From Persebacter sp051008975 (GTDB taxonomy: Bacteria; Pseudomonadota; Gammaproteobacteria; Tethybacterales; Persebacteraceae), in contig JBPCXA010000063.1 in assembly GCA_051008975.1 (NCBI GenBank), forward strand, positions 1-5,987: a stretch of 5,987 nucleotides of DNA. The letters are read 5' to 3'. Positions 1 to 5,934 of this stretch are shown here, one piece after another (the first letter of the stretch is position 1; each line of letters begins with the position of its first letter). The notes beneath the pieces were generated by a model. That model saw only the letters and a program-made list of their open reading frames with translations, searched no databases and was not told the DNA's origin. Both the position numbers and the translations under genes were made by a program.

Positions 1-74
1 AAAGGGGGGAGGGCTCCCCCACCCCTTGCCTGTCTGGGTCGGCGTTCCTGGGCCCCCCCTTCCTCCCCCCCCCC
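1..74. other. Low-complexity contig edge, probable sequence artefact
   Basis: This stretch is dominated by G or C runs, including a run of ten C at 65-74, six C at 53-58 and six G at 4-9. Elsewhere in the window I see no G or C run longer than five. On the minus strand the asd reading frame stays open through it, but the peptide becomes glycine- and arginine-rich and loses all resemblance to the enzyme immediately after the conserved ALFSAGG motif, where the family normally continues with a Ser/Ala-Val-Ser type sequence. I infer a base-calling or assembly artefact, or a chimeric end, rather than a biological boundary. A true rearrangement is possible but less likely. Confidence 0.65.
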
Positions 75-305
75 GCCGCCGGCCGAAAACAGCGCGATTT
101 GCGCGCGCGAAAAATCAAACCGCGACAGATCTTCCACCGGCAATTCCTTCCCGCCGAAATTCGCGGTTTTGCCGGCGGAGCGCGCGGACGCCAGCGGATA
201 CAACCGCCGCACGGGAAAATGACGCTGCGCCAGAATCGCGAGTATTTGTTCGCCGACCGCGCCGGTCGCGCCGGCGACCGCGACATCAAAGGCGGGCGCG
301 GTCAT
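1..305 (-). CDS. asd: Aspartate-semialdehyde dehydrogenase, N-terminal part (truncated by window edge)
   Basis: The enzyme reduces L-4-aspartyl phosphate to L-aspartate 4-semialdehyde with NADPH in the cytoplasm, the branch point to lysine/diaminopimelate, methionine and threonine. Only about 77 reliable residues are present (bases 305 to 75). They show the N-terminal Rossmann dinucleotide-binding motif GATGAVG (residues 12-18), the LASARSAGK segment (38-46) typical of bacterial Asd, and ALFSAGG (71-77). The catalytic cysteine and histidine lie beyond the window. The ATG at 305-303 overlaps the leuB stop as ATGA, which fixes the start and suggests translational coupling; upstream there is only a weak purine-rich stretch. 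asd directly after leuB is a common proteobacterial order. Codons 78 onward (bases 74 to 1) read into low-complexity sequence and should not be trusted. The family assignment is firm; the 3' end is unknown. Confidence 0.88.
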   Translation of the reverse strand, partial: MTAPAFDVAVAGATGAVGEQILAILAQRHFPVRRLYPLASARSAGKTANFGGKELPVEDLSRFDFSRAQIALFSAGGGGGEEGGAQERRPRQARGGGALPP

Positions 306-1399
306 CGCAAATTGTCCGCCACGCGCCGCCCCATTTCGCGGCAGCCGACGACTTCGCCATCGCCGCCGGGCGCGGCGATGTCCGCCGTCCGCGCGCCGTC
401 CGCCAGCGTTTTTTGCACCGCGGCGGAAAGGCGGGCGGCGGCGTCCGGCGCGTCCAAGGAATATCGCAGCATCATTTCCGCCGACAAAATCGCCGCCAGC
501 GGATTGGCGCGGTCTGTCCCGGCGATGTCCGGCGCCGCGCCATGCACCGGTTCGTACAACCCGCGTCCGCGCTCGTCCAGCGACGCGGACGGCAGCATTC
601 CGATGGAGCCGGTCAGCATCGCCGCCGCGTCCGACAAAATATCGCCGAACAAATTTTCGGCGAGAAGGACGTCAAATTGTTTTGGCGCGCGCACGAGTTG
701 CATCGCCGCATTGTCCGCATACAAATGCGACAATTCCACGTCGGGGTATTCTTCCGCGCCGATTTTGGCGACCGTTTCGCGCCACAGAATACTCGTTTCC
801 AGCACGTTCGCCTTGTCCGTCGAACACAGACGTTTTCGCCGTCCGCGCGCGGCGTGGAAGGCGGCGCGCGCCGCGCGGGCGATTTCGTTCTCGTCGTAGC
901 GCATCGTATTAAAACCTTCGCGCGCGCCGGAGGAAAGCGTGCGAAAACCGCGCGGTTCGCCGAAATACAAGCCGCCGGTCAGTTCGCGGACGATTAAAAG
1001 ATCCAGCCCGGAGACGAGTTCGGAACGCAGCGACGAGGCGGACGCCAGCGCCGGATAACACGTCGCCGGACGTAAATTGGCGAACACGCCCAAAGATTTT
1101 CGCAGTTGCAGCAGCCCCTTTTCCGGCTTTTGGGCGGCGGGCAAATGGTCGTATTGCGGCGCGCCCACCGCGCCCAGCAACACCGCATCGGCGTCCCGCG
1201 CGGCGCGCAAAGTTTCCTCGGGAAGCGGAACGCCGCATTCGTCAATCGCCGCGCCGCCGACCGACGCGGTTGTGATTTCCGGCGGCGGAATCGCGCCGCC
1301 GTCCGCCAGCGCGCGCAACGCCAGTTCCGCCTGCGCGACGACTTCCGGCCCGATTCCGTCTCCGGGCAAGAGCAAAATTTTCGCGCCTTTTGCGTTCAT
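302..1399 (-). CDS. leuB: 3-isopropylmalate dehydrogenase
   Basis: The enzyme oxidises and decarboxylates (2R,3S)-3-isopropylmalate to 4-methyl-2-oxopentanoate with NAD+ and Mg2+ or Mn2+, the third step of leucine synthesis. At 365 residues it is the usual length for LeuB. Visible features are GDGIGPE (13-19); substrate-binding arginines at about R100, R110 and R138 in LRKSLGVFANLRP and VRELTGGLYFGEPRG; catalytic Tyr145 and Lys196 (in TDKANVLE); and metal-binding Asp229, Asp253 and Asp257 in YADNAAM and FGDILSD. The LTGSIGMLPSASL and YEPVHGAAPDIAG blocks are also present. The start is the ATG at 1399-1397, which overlaps the leuD stop as ATGA; an in-frame ATG seven codons further upstream would overlap leuD more and lengthen the N-terminus beyond the family norm. 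No strong Shine-Dalgarno is seen, so coupling to leuD is likely. The 3' end overlaps asd in the same way. Tartrate or isocitrate dehydrogenase relatives are excluded by the leu context and motifs. Confidence 0.97.
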   Translation of the reverse strand: MNAKGAKILLLPGDGIGPEVVAQAELALRALADGGAIPPPEITTASVGGAAIDECGVPLPEETLRAARDADAVLLGAVGAPQYDHLPAAQKPEKGLLQLRKSLGVFANLRPATCYPALASASSLRSELVSGLDLLIVRELTGGLYFGEPRGFRTLSSGAREGFNTMRYDENEIARAARAAFHAARGRRKRLCSTDKANVLETSILWRETVAKIGAEEYPDVELSHLYADNAAMQLVRAPKQFDVLLAENLFGDILSDAAAMLTGSIGMLPSASLDERGRGLYEPVHGAAPDIAGTDRANPLAAILSAEMMLRYSLDAPDAAARLSAAVQKTLADGARTADIAAPGGDGEVVGCREMGRRVADNLR

Positions 1400-2037
1400 A
1401 TCGCGCCGCCGTCCAGCCACGGTTCCAGTGCGCGCCGTTGTTTTTCATATTCGCGGATTTTGTCGCGCCGCCGCAAAGTCAGCGCGATGTCGTCCAGCCC
1501 TTCCAGCAGGCGCGCTTTTTCGTCGGGCGCGACGGGAAACGAAAAACATTTTCCGTCCGCGGAAATCGTCTGCGACGGCAAATCAATATGCAGACAAGGC
1601 GCGGCGTCGCGGCAGAGCGAGAACAGAATATCCATTTCCGCGGAAGAGAGACGCGCCGGAAGCAGACCGTTTTTGACCGCGTTGCCGTAAAAAATATCGC
1701 CGAAACTCGGCGCGACGACGGCGCGAAAACCGTAGCCGGCGAGCGCCCAGACCGCGTGTTCGCGCGACGAACCGCAGCCGAAATTGTCGCGCGCGAGCAA
1801 AATTTGCGCGCCGGCATAACGCGGGAAATTCAACGGAAACTCCGGATTTTTCGGGCGCTTTTCGCAGTCCATTCCGAGTTCGCCGCGGTCCAAATAACGC
1901 CATTCGTCGAACAAAAACGGCCCGAATCCGCCGCGCCGGATGGAACGCAAAAACTGCTTCGGAATAATCTGGTCGGTGTCCACATTCCCCCGATCCAGCG
2001 GCGCCGCCGTCGCCGTCAATTGCGTAAATGTGCGCAT
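1396..2037 (-). CDS. leuD: 3-isopropylmalate dehydratase, small subunit
   Basis: LeuD pairs with the iron-sulfur subunit LeuC to form isopropylmalate isomerase, converting 2-isopropylmalate to 3-isopropylmalate in leucine synthesis. It provides the swivel domain that completes the active site. The 213-residue length matches the bacterial family. Diagnostic blocks are NVDTDQIIPKQFL (18-30), ILLARDNFGCGSSREHAVWA (79-98) and SFGDIFYGNAVKNGLLP (111-127). The ATG at 2037-2035 is where family similarity begins; the frame stays open far upstream, antisense to phaC, but that extension is unlike any LeuD. No Shine-Dalgarno precedes the ATG. Instead a perfect extended -10 box ends six bases before it, so the message probably starts at the ATG itself. 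leuD is first in its operon, and leuC, which in many proteobacteria lies just upstream, is missing here and replaced by the divergent phaC. Confidence 0.97.
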   Translation of the reverse strand: MRTFTQLTATAAPLDRGNVDTDQIIPKQFLRSIRRGGFGPFLFDEWRYLDRGELGMDCEKRPKNPEFPLNFPRYAGAQILLARDNFGCGSSREHAVWALAGYGFRAVVAPSFGDIFYGNAVKNGLLPARLSSAEMDILFSLCRDAAPCLHIDLPSQTISADGKCFSFPVAPDEKARLLEGLDDIALTLRRRDKIREYEKQRRALEPWLDGGAI

Positions 2038-2043
2038 CCCGTA

Positions 2044-2052
2044 ATTATAGCA
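2044..2052 (-). promoter_or_regulatory. Extended -10 promoter of leuD-leuB-asd
   Basis: Read on the minus strand the sequence is TGCTATAAT, a perfect sigma70-type extended -10 element (TGn followed by TATAAT). No good -35 is visible at 16-18 bp (candidates are AATCGC, AAATCG and GAAATC), which extended -10 promoters tolerate. Only six bases (TACGGG) separate the box from the leuD ATG. The usual 6-7 base distance puts the first transcribed base on the A of that ATG at 2037, so a leaderless mRNA is predicted. There is no room for a leucine attenuator or leader peptide. Confidence 0.75.
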
Positions 2053-2053
2053 C

Positions 2054-2075
2054 CGATTTCGCCGTGCGATTTCGC
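2054..2075. repeat. Perfect 9-bp direct repeat in the divergent promoter region
   Basis: CGATTTCGC occurs at 2054-2062 and again at 2067-2075, a period of 13 bp. It lies between the two divergent promoters and covers the -35 region of leuD. A nearby inverted pair, GCACCGAT (2050-2057) and ATTGGTGC (2087-2094), matches in seven of eight positions; its right half overlaps the phaC -35. These could be operator half-sites for a regulator acting on one or both operons, but no known binding motif is recognised and chance cannot be excluded in so short a region. Confidence 0.35.
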
Positions 2076-2087
2076 GTAAAAATAAAA

Positions 2088-2117
2088 TTGGTGCAGCGCA
2101 AAAAAATGTAGTATACT
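2088..2117 (+). promoter_or_regulatory. Promoter of the phaCAB operon
   Basis: The -10 box TATACT (2112-2117) differs from consensus at one position. The best -35 is TTGGTG (2088-2093), matching the first three consensus bases, with an 18-bp spacer. The phaC ATG begins eight bases after the -10 box, so transcription should start at about 2124-2125, on or one base before the A of the start codon. No Shine-Dalgarno fits before the ATG, agreeing with a leaderless message. The -10 is convincing; the -35 is weak. Confidence 0.65.
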
Positions 2118-2124
2118 TTCGGGT

Positions 2125-3849
2125 ATGGGCGATCAAGAAAAACGGGGCGAGGAAGACGGCATCCCGAAAACCGAATGGGGCGGCGATCCGGCGACCCTGC
2201 TCGCCGGACAAAAAATTGCGGCGGCGTGGCGGCGATTCACCGACGCGCTGGCGGCGAATCCCGAAATATGGCTCGGCGTCGCCGGAGAGGCGGGACAAAA
2301 ACAAATGCAAATCGCGGCGCATCCGGCGGAGGACGGCGACGCGGCTTCGGCGAAAAACGACCGCCGATTCGCCGCCCCGCAGTGGCGCGAAAATCCGTTT
2401 TTTTCCTTTCTCCGCCGCAACTATCTTCTCGGCGGCGAAACGCTGATGGCGGTCATTGACCGCGCGCCGGTTTCGGACGGCGACAAAAAACTTCTGCGCT
2501 TCGCCGCCGGACAATATGTGGACGCCGTGTCGCCGGCGAATTTTCCGATGACCAATCCGGAAGTGCTGGAAGATGCGGCGAAAACCGGCGGACAAAACTT
2601 CGCGGACGGAATGCGAAACTTCGCCGAAGACATGCAAAGCGGCGCCGTCAGCAACACCGACAAAACCGCGTTCGCGCCCGGCGAAAACATCGCCTGCTCG
2701 CCGGGAAAAGTCGTCTTCCAAAACGACATTATGCAATTAATTGAATATGCGCCGCGCACGAAGCAGGTGCGTTCCCGCCCGCTTTTGATCGTGCCGCCGT
2801 GCATCAACAAGTATTATATTTTGGATTTGCAGCCGCGCAATTCTTTCGTCGCGCACGCCGTCGCCGCCGGGCAGCGGGTGTTTCTGGTGTCGTGGGTGAA
2901 CGCGGATTCGCGGCACCGGCGTCTGGGCTGGGATTTTTATTTGCGCGAGGGGGTGATGGCGGCGGTGGACGCCGCGCGCGCGATTTCCGGACAGGCGAAA
3001 ATAAACGCGCTGGGATTTTGCATCGGCGGCACGATGCTGGCGTCCGCGCTGGCGGTGCTGGCGCGCGAAAAGGAATATCCGGCGCAGTCCCTCACGCTTT
3101 TGGCGACGCTGCTGGATTTTTCGGACGCCGGCGACATCGGCATGTTCATTGACGAGGAATATGTCGGGGCGCGGGAAAAATCTTTCGCGGACGGCGGACT
3201 TGTGGACGGCGGGGAACTGGCGCGCGGTTTCGCCGCGCTGCGCCCGAACGATTTAATCTGGCCGTATGTCGTCGGCAACTATTATCGCGGACAAAAACCG
3301 CGGGCGTTTGACCTGCTGTACTGGAACGCCGATTCCACGAATTTGCCGGGGCCGATGTTCGCCGAGTATCTGCGTTTTTTCTATTTGGAAAATCGTCTCG
3401 CCAAAAAAACGGCGGTGTTTTGCGGCGCGGCGGCGGACTTGTCGGCGATACGAATTCCGGTGTATGCCGTCGCCTGCGAAAAGGATCATATCGTGCCGTG
3501 GCGCGCGGCGTTCGCCGGCGCGCGTCTGACCGGCGGCGAAACGCGGTTTGTATTGTCGGCGAGCGGGCATGTCGCCGGCGTCGTCAATCCGCCCGCCGCG
3601 AAAAAGGGATGGCATCTCGCCGCGCCGGTCGCGGACGCGGATTCGGACGCCGAACAATGGCGCGGCGCGGCGGCGCGGCATTCCGGCGGCTGGTGGGACG
3701 ACTGGCTGAAATGGCTTTCCGCGCGCGGCGGACGCAAAATCGCCGCCCCCGCGAAACAGGGCAACGCCCGCTACGCGCCTTTGGAGGACGCCCCCGGCGC
3801 GTTTGTGTGCGCGCCCAAATTCAATATCCACGAAGAGGAAACAACATGA
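2125..3849 (+). CDS. phaC: Class I poly(3-hydroxyalkanoate) synthase
   Basis: PhaC polymerises (R)-3-hydroxybutyryl-CoA (short-chain hydroxyacyl-CoA) into polyester on the surface of cytoplasmic granules, releasing CoA. At 574 residues it is class I size. The N-terminal domain carries the PhaC signature around RFAAPQWRENPFF (81-93) and TPGKVVFQND-like SPGKVVFQND (192-201). The alpha/beta-hydrolase core has PPCINKYYILDL (225-236), the lipase-like box GFCIGG (297-302) with nucleophile Cys299, Asp454 in CEKDHIVPW and His482 in SASGHVAGVVNPP, so the triad is intact. The C-terminus has the class I WWDDWLKWL segment (523-531) and a PAKQGNARYAPLEDAPG tail. It lacks the partner subunit (phaE or phaR) that class III and IV enzymes need. 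The ATG at 2125 is the only plausible start: no in-frame alternative lies between it and the promoter, and no Shine-Dalgarno precedes it. Its stop overlaps the phaA start as ATGA. Confidence 0.97.
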   Translation: MGDQEKRGEEDGIPKTEWGGDPATLLAGQKIAAAWRRFTDALAANPEIWLGVAGEAGQKQMQIAAHPAEDGDAASAKNDRRFAAPQWRENPFFSFLRRNYLLGGETLMAVIDRAPVSDGDKKLLRFAAGQYVDAVSPANFPMTNPEVLEDAAKTGGQNFADGMRNFAEDMQSGAVSNTDKTAFAPGENIACSPGKVVFQNDIMQLIEYAPRTKQVRSRPLLIVPPCINKYYILDLQPRNSFVAHAVAAGQRVFLVSWVNADSRHRRLGWDFYLREGVMAAVDAARAISGQAKINALGFCIGGTMLASALAVLAREKEYPAQSLTLLATLLDFSDAGDIGMFIDEEYVGAREKSFADGGLVDGGELARGFAALRPNDLIWPYVVGNYYRGQKPRAFDLLYWNADSTNLPGPMFAEYLRFFYLENRLAKKTAVFCGAAADLSAIRIPVYAVACEKDHIVPWRAAFAGARLTGGETRFVLSASGHVAGVVNPPAAKKGWHLAAPVADADSDAEQWRGAAARHSGGWWDDWLKWLSARGGRKIAAPAKQGNARYAPLEDAPGAFVCAPKFNIHEEETT

Positions 3850-5030
3850 CTCACGAACCCGTAATTGTCGCCGCGTGCCGCACCGCGGTCGGAAAGTTTT
3901 TCGGCGCGTTGTCGGACATGCCCGCCGCGCAACTCGGCGGCGAAATCATTTCGCATTTGCTGCGCCGCGCCGGGACGGAACCGGCGGCGGTGGACGATGT
4001 CATTATGGGGCAGGTGTTGACCGCCGGCGTCGGACAAAATCCCGCGCGACAGGCGGCGATGCGCGCCGGTATTCCGGCGGAGACGCCGGCGATGACGATT
4101 AATCAGGTTTGCGGCAGCGGATTGCGCGCCGTGCATCTCGCGGCGCAGGCGATTGTCTGCGGCGAAGCCGATGTCGTCGTCGCCGGCGGACAGGAAAATA
4201 TGAGCGCGAGTCCGCATGTGCTGAACAATTCGCGGCGCGGCATTCGCCTCGGAGACGGTGCGCTGGTGGATACGATGGTGTATGACGGATTGACCGACGT
4301 ATTCAACCGCTATCACATGGGAATTACCGCCGAGAATGTCGCCGCCGAATATCGCGTTACGCGCGAAGAGCAGGACGCCTTCGCCGGCGCCTCGCAAAAC
4401 AAAGCCGGGCAAGCGCAAAAGGCGGGACATTTTTCGGATGAAATTATTCCGATTAAAATTCCGCAACGCAAAGGCGAACCGTTGATTTTTGATTCCGACG
4501 AATATATTCGCGGCGGGGCGACCGCGGAATCGCTTTCCGGATTGCGTCCGGCGTTTCGCAAGGACGGGACGGTGACGGCCGGCAACGCCTCCGGAATTAA
4601 CGACGGCGCGGCGGCTTTGTTGCTGATGCGCGCGGAAACCGCGAAGGCGCAAAACCTGAAACCGCTGGCGTTTGTGCGCGCCGGCGCGAGTTGCGGCGTC
4701 GATCCCGCGATGATGGGAATGGGGCCGGCGCCGGCGTCCCGCAAGTGTCTGCAAAAGGCGGGCTGGCGCGCCGAAGATCTGGACCTGATGGAAATCAACG
4801 AAGCGTTCGCGGCGCAGGCGATCGCCGTCAACCGCGAAATCAAATGGGACGAATCGCGGGTGAATGTCAACGGCGGCGCGATTGCGATCGGGCATCCGAT
4901 TGGCGCGTCCGGCGCGCGGATTTTGACGACTCTTTTGTACGAAATGGCGCGGCGCGAATCCCGGAAGGGATTGGCGTCTTTGTGCATCGGCGGCGGGATG
5001 GGAATCGCGCTGGCGGTGGAACGCGTCTGA
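3846..5030 (+). CDS. phaA: Acetyl-CoA C-acetyltransferase (beta-ketothiolase)
   Basis: This biosynthetic thiolase condenses two acetyl-CoA to acetoacetyl-CoA, the first step of poly(3-hydroxybutyrate) synthesis, in the cytoplasm. At 394 residues it is typical length. Active-site features are intact: acyl-accepting Cys89 in NQVCGSGL, the NEAFA motif (318-322), His350 in GGAIAIGHPIGASG (343-356) and Cys380 in SLCIGGGMG (378-386). The N-terminus (VIVAACRTAVGKFFGALSD) and the GQENMS motif (115-120) are as in PhaA. The start ATG at 3846 overlaps the phaC stop and has a good Shine-Dalgarno, AGAGGA at 3834-3839, six bases upstream and inside the phaC end. Longer in-frame starts inside phaC would add unrelated sequence. 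A degradative role (AtoB/FadA-like) is possible by family, but the position between phaC and phaB argues for PHB synthesis. Confidence 0.97.
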   Translation: MTHEPVIVAACRTAVGKFFGALSDMPAAQLGGEIISHLLRRAGTEPAAVDDVIMGQVLTAGVGQNPARQAAMRAGIPAETPAMTINQVCGSGLRAVHLAAQAIVCGEADVVVAGGQENMSASPHVLNNSRRGIRLGDGALVDTMVYDGLTDVFNRYHMGITAENVAAEYRVTREEQDAFAGASQNKAGQAQKAGHFSDEIIPIKIPQRKGEPLIFDSDEYIRGGATAESLSGLRPAFRKDGTVTAGNASGINDGAAALLLMRAETAKAQNLKPLAFVRAGASCGVDPAMMGMGPAPASRKCLQKAGWRAEDLDLMEINEAFAAQAIAVNREIKWDESRVNVNGGAIAIGHPIGASGARILTTLLYEMARRESRKGLASLCIGGGMGIALAVERV

Positions 5031-5062
5031 CGGTTTTATTTCTTCCTCTTTGGAGAACGACG

Positions 5063-5806
5063 ATGACAAAAAGAACTGCGCTGGTAACCGGCGGACTGGG
5101 CGGAATCGGCACCGCGATTTGCCGCCGTCTGCATCGCGAGGGATATGCGGTGGCGACGACTTATGTGCATAACGGCGCCCGTCTGGACAAATGGCTCGCC
5201 GCCCGTCGCGCGGAGGGATGCGACGGCTTTCATCCCTATTCGTGCGATGTCAGCCGCTGGGACGAATGCGTCGCGTTGGGCGAAAAAGTGGAGCGCGATT
5301 TGGGCGGCGCGGACATTCTCGTCAACAACGCCGGCATTACGCGCGACGCGACTTTCCGCAAAATGACGCCGCAAATGTGGGACGAGGTGATCGCCACGAA
5401 TCTGAACAGCGTCTTTTATGTCGGACGCCAGTTCGTGGAGGGAATGATGAAACGCGGTTTCGGGCGAATCATTAATATCTCCTCGGTCAACGCGCAAAAG
5501 GGGCAGTTCGGACAGGCGAACTATTCGGCGGCGAAGGCGGGAATGCACGGACTCACCAAGGCGCTCGCGCAGGAGGTCGTCCGAAAGGGCGTGACCGTCA
5601 ATACGATTTCGCCGGGTTATATCGGCACCGATATGGTGATGGCGGTCGCCGAAGAAGTGCGCGAAAAAATCCGCGCGCAAATTCCCGCCGGGCGTTTCGG
5701 CGAGCCGGACGAAATCGCGCGCATCGTCGCCTTTCTCGCGTCCGAAAAATCCGGATTCATCACCGGCGCGAACATCGCCGCCAACGGCGGACAGCACATG
5801 TTTTAA
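5063..5806 (+). CDS. phaB: Acetoacetyl-CoA reductase (short-chain dehydrogenase)
   Basis: PhaB reduces acetoacetyl-CoA to (R)-3-hydroxybutyryl-CoA, normally with NADPH, supplying the PhaC monomer. The 247-residue protein is a classical SDR: TGGLGGIG cofactor motif (9-16), NNAG (88-91), and catalytic Ser141, Tyr154 and Lys158 in NISSVNAQKGQFGQ followed by NYSAAK. The QKGQFGQ loop, ITRDATFRKMT (92-102) and SPGYIGTDM with Tyr186 match acetoacetyl-CoA reductases specifically and separate it from the related FabG, as does the C-terminal NGGQHMF. The start ATG at 5063 has Shine-Dalgarno GGAG at 5052-5055 with seven bases spacing. A 32-base gap separates it from phaA with no promoter or terminator visible, so it is the last gene of a phaCAB operon. 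It ends in TAA, whereas leuD, leuB, phaC and phaA end in TGA. Confidence 0.96.
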   Translation: MTKRTALVTGGLGGIGTAICRRLHREGYAVATTYVHNGARLDKWLAARRAEGCDGFHPYSCDVSRWDECVALGEKVERDLGGADILVNNAGITRDATFRKMTPQMWDEVIATNLNSVFYVGRQFVEGMMKRGFGRIINISSVNAQKGQFGQANYSAAKAGMHGLTKALAQEVVRKGVTVNTISPGYIGTDMVMAVAEEVREKIRAQIPAGRFGEPDEIARIVAFLASEKSGFITGANIAANGGQHMF

Positions 5807-5810
5807 TCTT

Positions 5811-5832
5811 GCGGCGGATTTTTTCGCGCCGC
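5811..5832 (+). other. GC-rich stem-loop just after phaB
   Basis: GCGGCG (5811-5816) pairs perfectly with CGCCGC (5827-5832) around a ten-base T-rich loop, four bases after the phaB stop. No T-run follows the stem on either strand, so it is not a canonical intrinsic terminator. It might cap the 3' end of the phaCAB message or be processed, or may be chance in a sequence full of GCG/CGC words. No better terminator for the operon is visible before the end of the window. Confidence 0.3.
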
Positions 5833-5873
5833 GCCGAGAAACTCGCCGAATTTGTGGACAAGATGGCGAAATC

Positions 5874-5915
5874 CGGAAATTAATTTCAATTTTTCGGCAA
5901 TTTGTTCGGAAATTA
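5874..5915. repeat. AT-rich repeat cluster upstream of the right-edge promoter
   Basis: CGGAAATTA occurs perfectly at 5874-5882 and 5907-5915, 33 bp apart or about three helical turns. A related CGGCAATTT sits at 5895-5903 and AGGCAAATTT at 5915-5924. The first copy is part of a perfect 12-bp palindrome, GAAATTAATTTC (5876-5887). The last perfect copy overlaps the -35 region of the promoter at 5926-5934. This looks like a possible operator array or UP-like element; no regulator is recognised. Confidence 0.35.
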
Positions 5916-5925
5916 GGCAAATTTT

Positions 5926-5934
5926 TGCTATGAT
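5926..5934 (+). promoter_or_regulatory. Extended -10 promoter for an unidentified transcript leaving the window
   Basis: TGCTATGAT is an extended -10 element, TGC plus TATGAT with one mismatch to TATAAT, and uses the same TGC extension as the leuD promoter. The -35 is poor (TTCGGA at 5905-5910, 18-bp spacer). Transcription would begin near 5940-5941. The first transcribed bases could form a hairpin, 5941-5947 with 5955-5961, with GGAGTTT in the loop. An ATG at 5939 opens a frame that stays open to the end of the window, but it is only 16 codons and resembles nothing I recognise, so the product (protein or RNA) is undetermined. Confidence 0.5.

Noticed and set aside
26..997. Long plus-strand open frames (323 and 266 codons) opposite asd and leuB
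   Set aside because: They are antisense to well-matched leuB and asd, rich in Arg/Ala/Pro low-complexity sequence, and arise because GC-rich codon bias removes stops on the opposite strand.
2038..2736. Upstream extension of the leuD frame to 2736 (about 233 extra codons)
   Set aside because: It runs antisense through phaC, has no LeuD similarity, and crosses the leuD promoter; family length and similarity begin at the ATG at 2037.
3420..3845. Extended N-terminus of the phaA frame inside phaC
   Set aside because: The added 142 codons are an out-of-frame reading of the conserved phaC C-terminus; thiolase similarity and the Shine-Dalgarno place the start at 3846.
5031..5062. Separate promoter or terminator between phaA and phaB
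   Set aside because: The 32-base gap has a Shine-Dalgarno but no -10/-35 pair or stem plus T-run.
3771..5069. 432-codon minus-strand frame opposite phaA
   Set aside because: Shadow of phaA with Arg/His-rich composition, no family motif and no ribosome site.
5036..5920. 294-codon minus-strand frame opposite phaB and its 3' flank
   Set aside because: Antisense shadow of a well-matched reductase; no recognisable domain.
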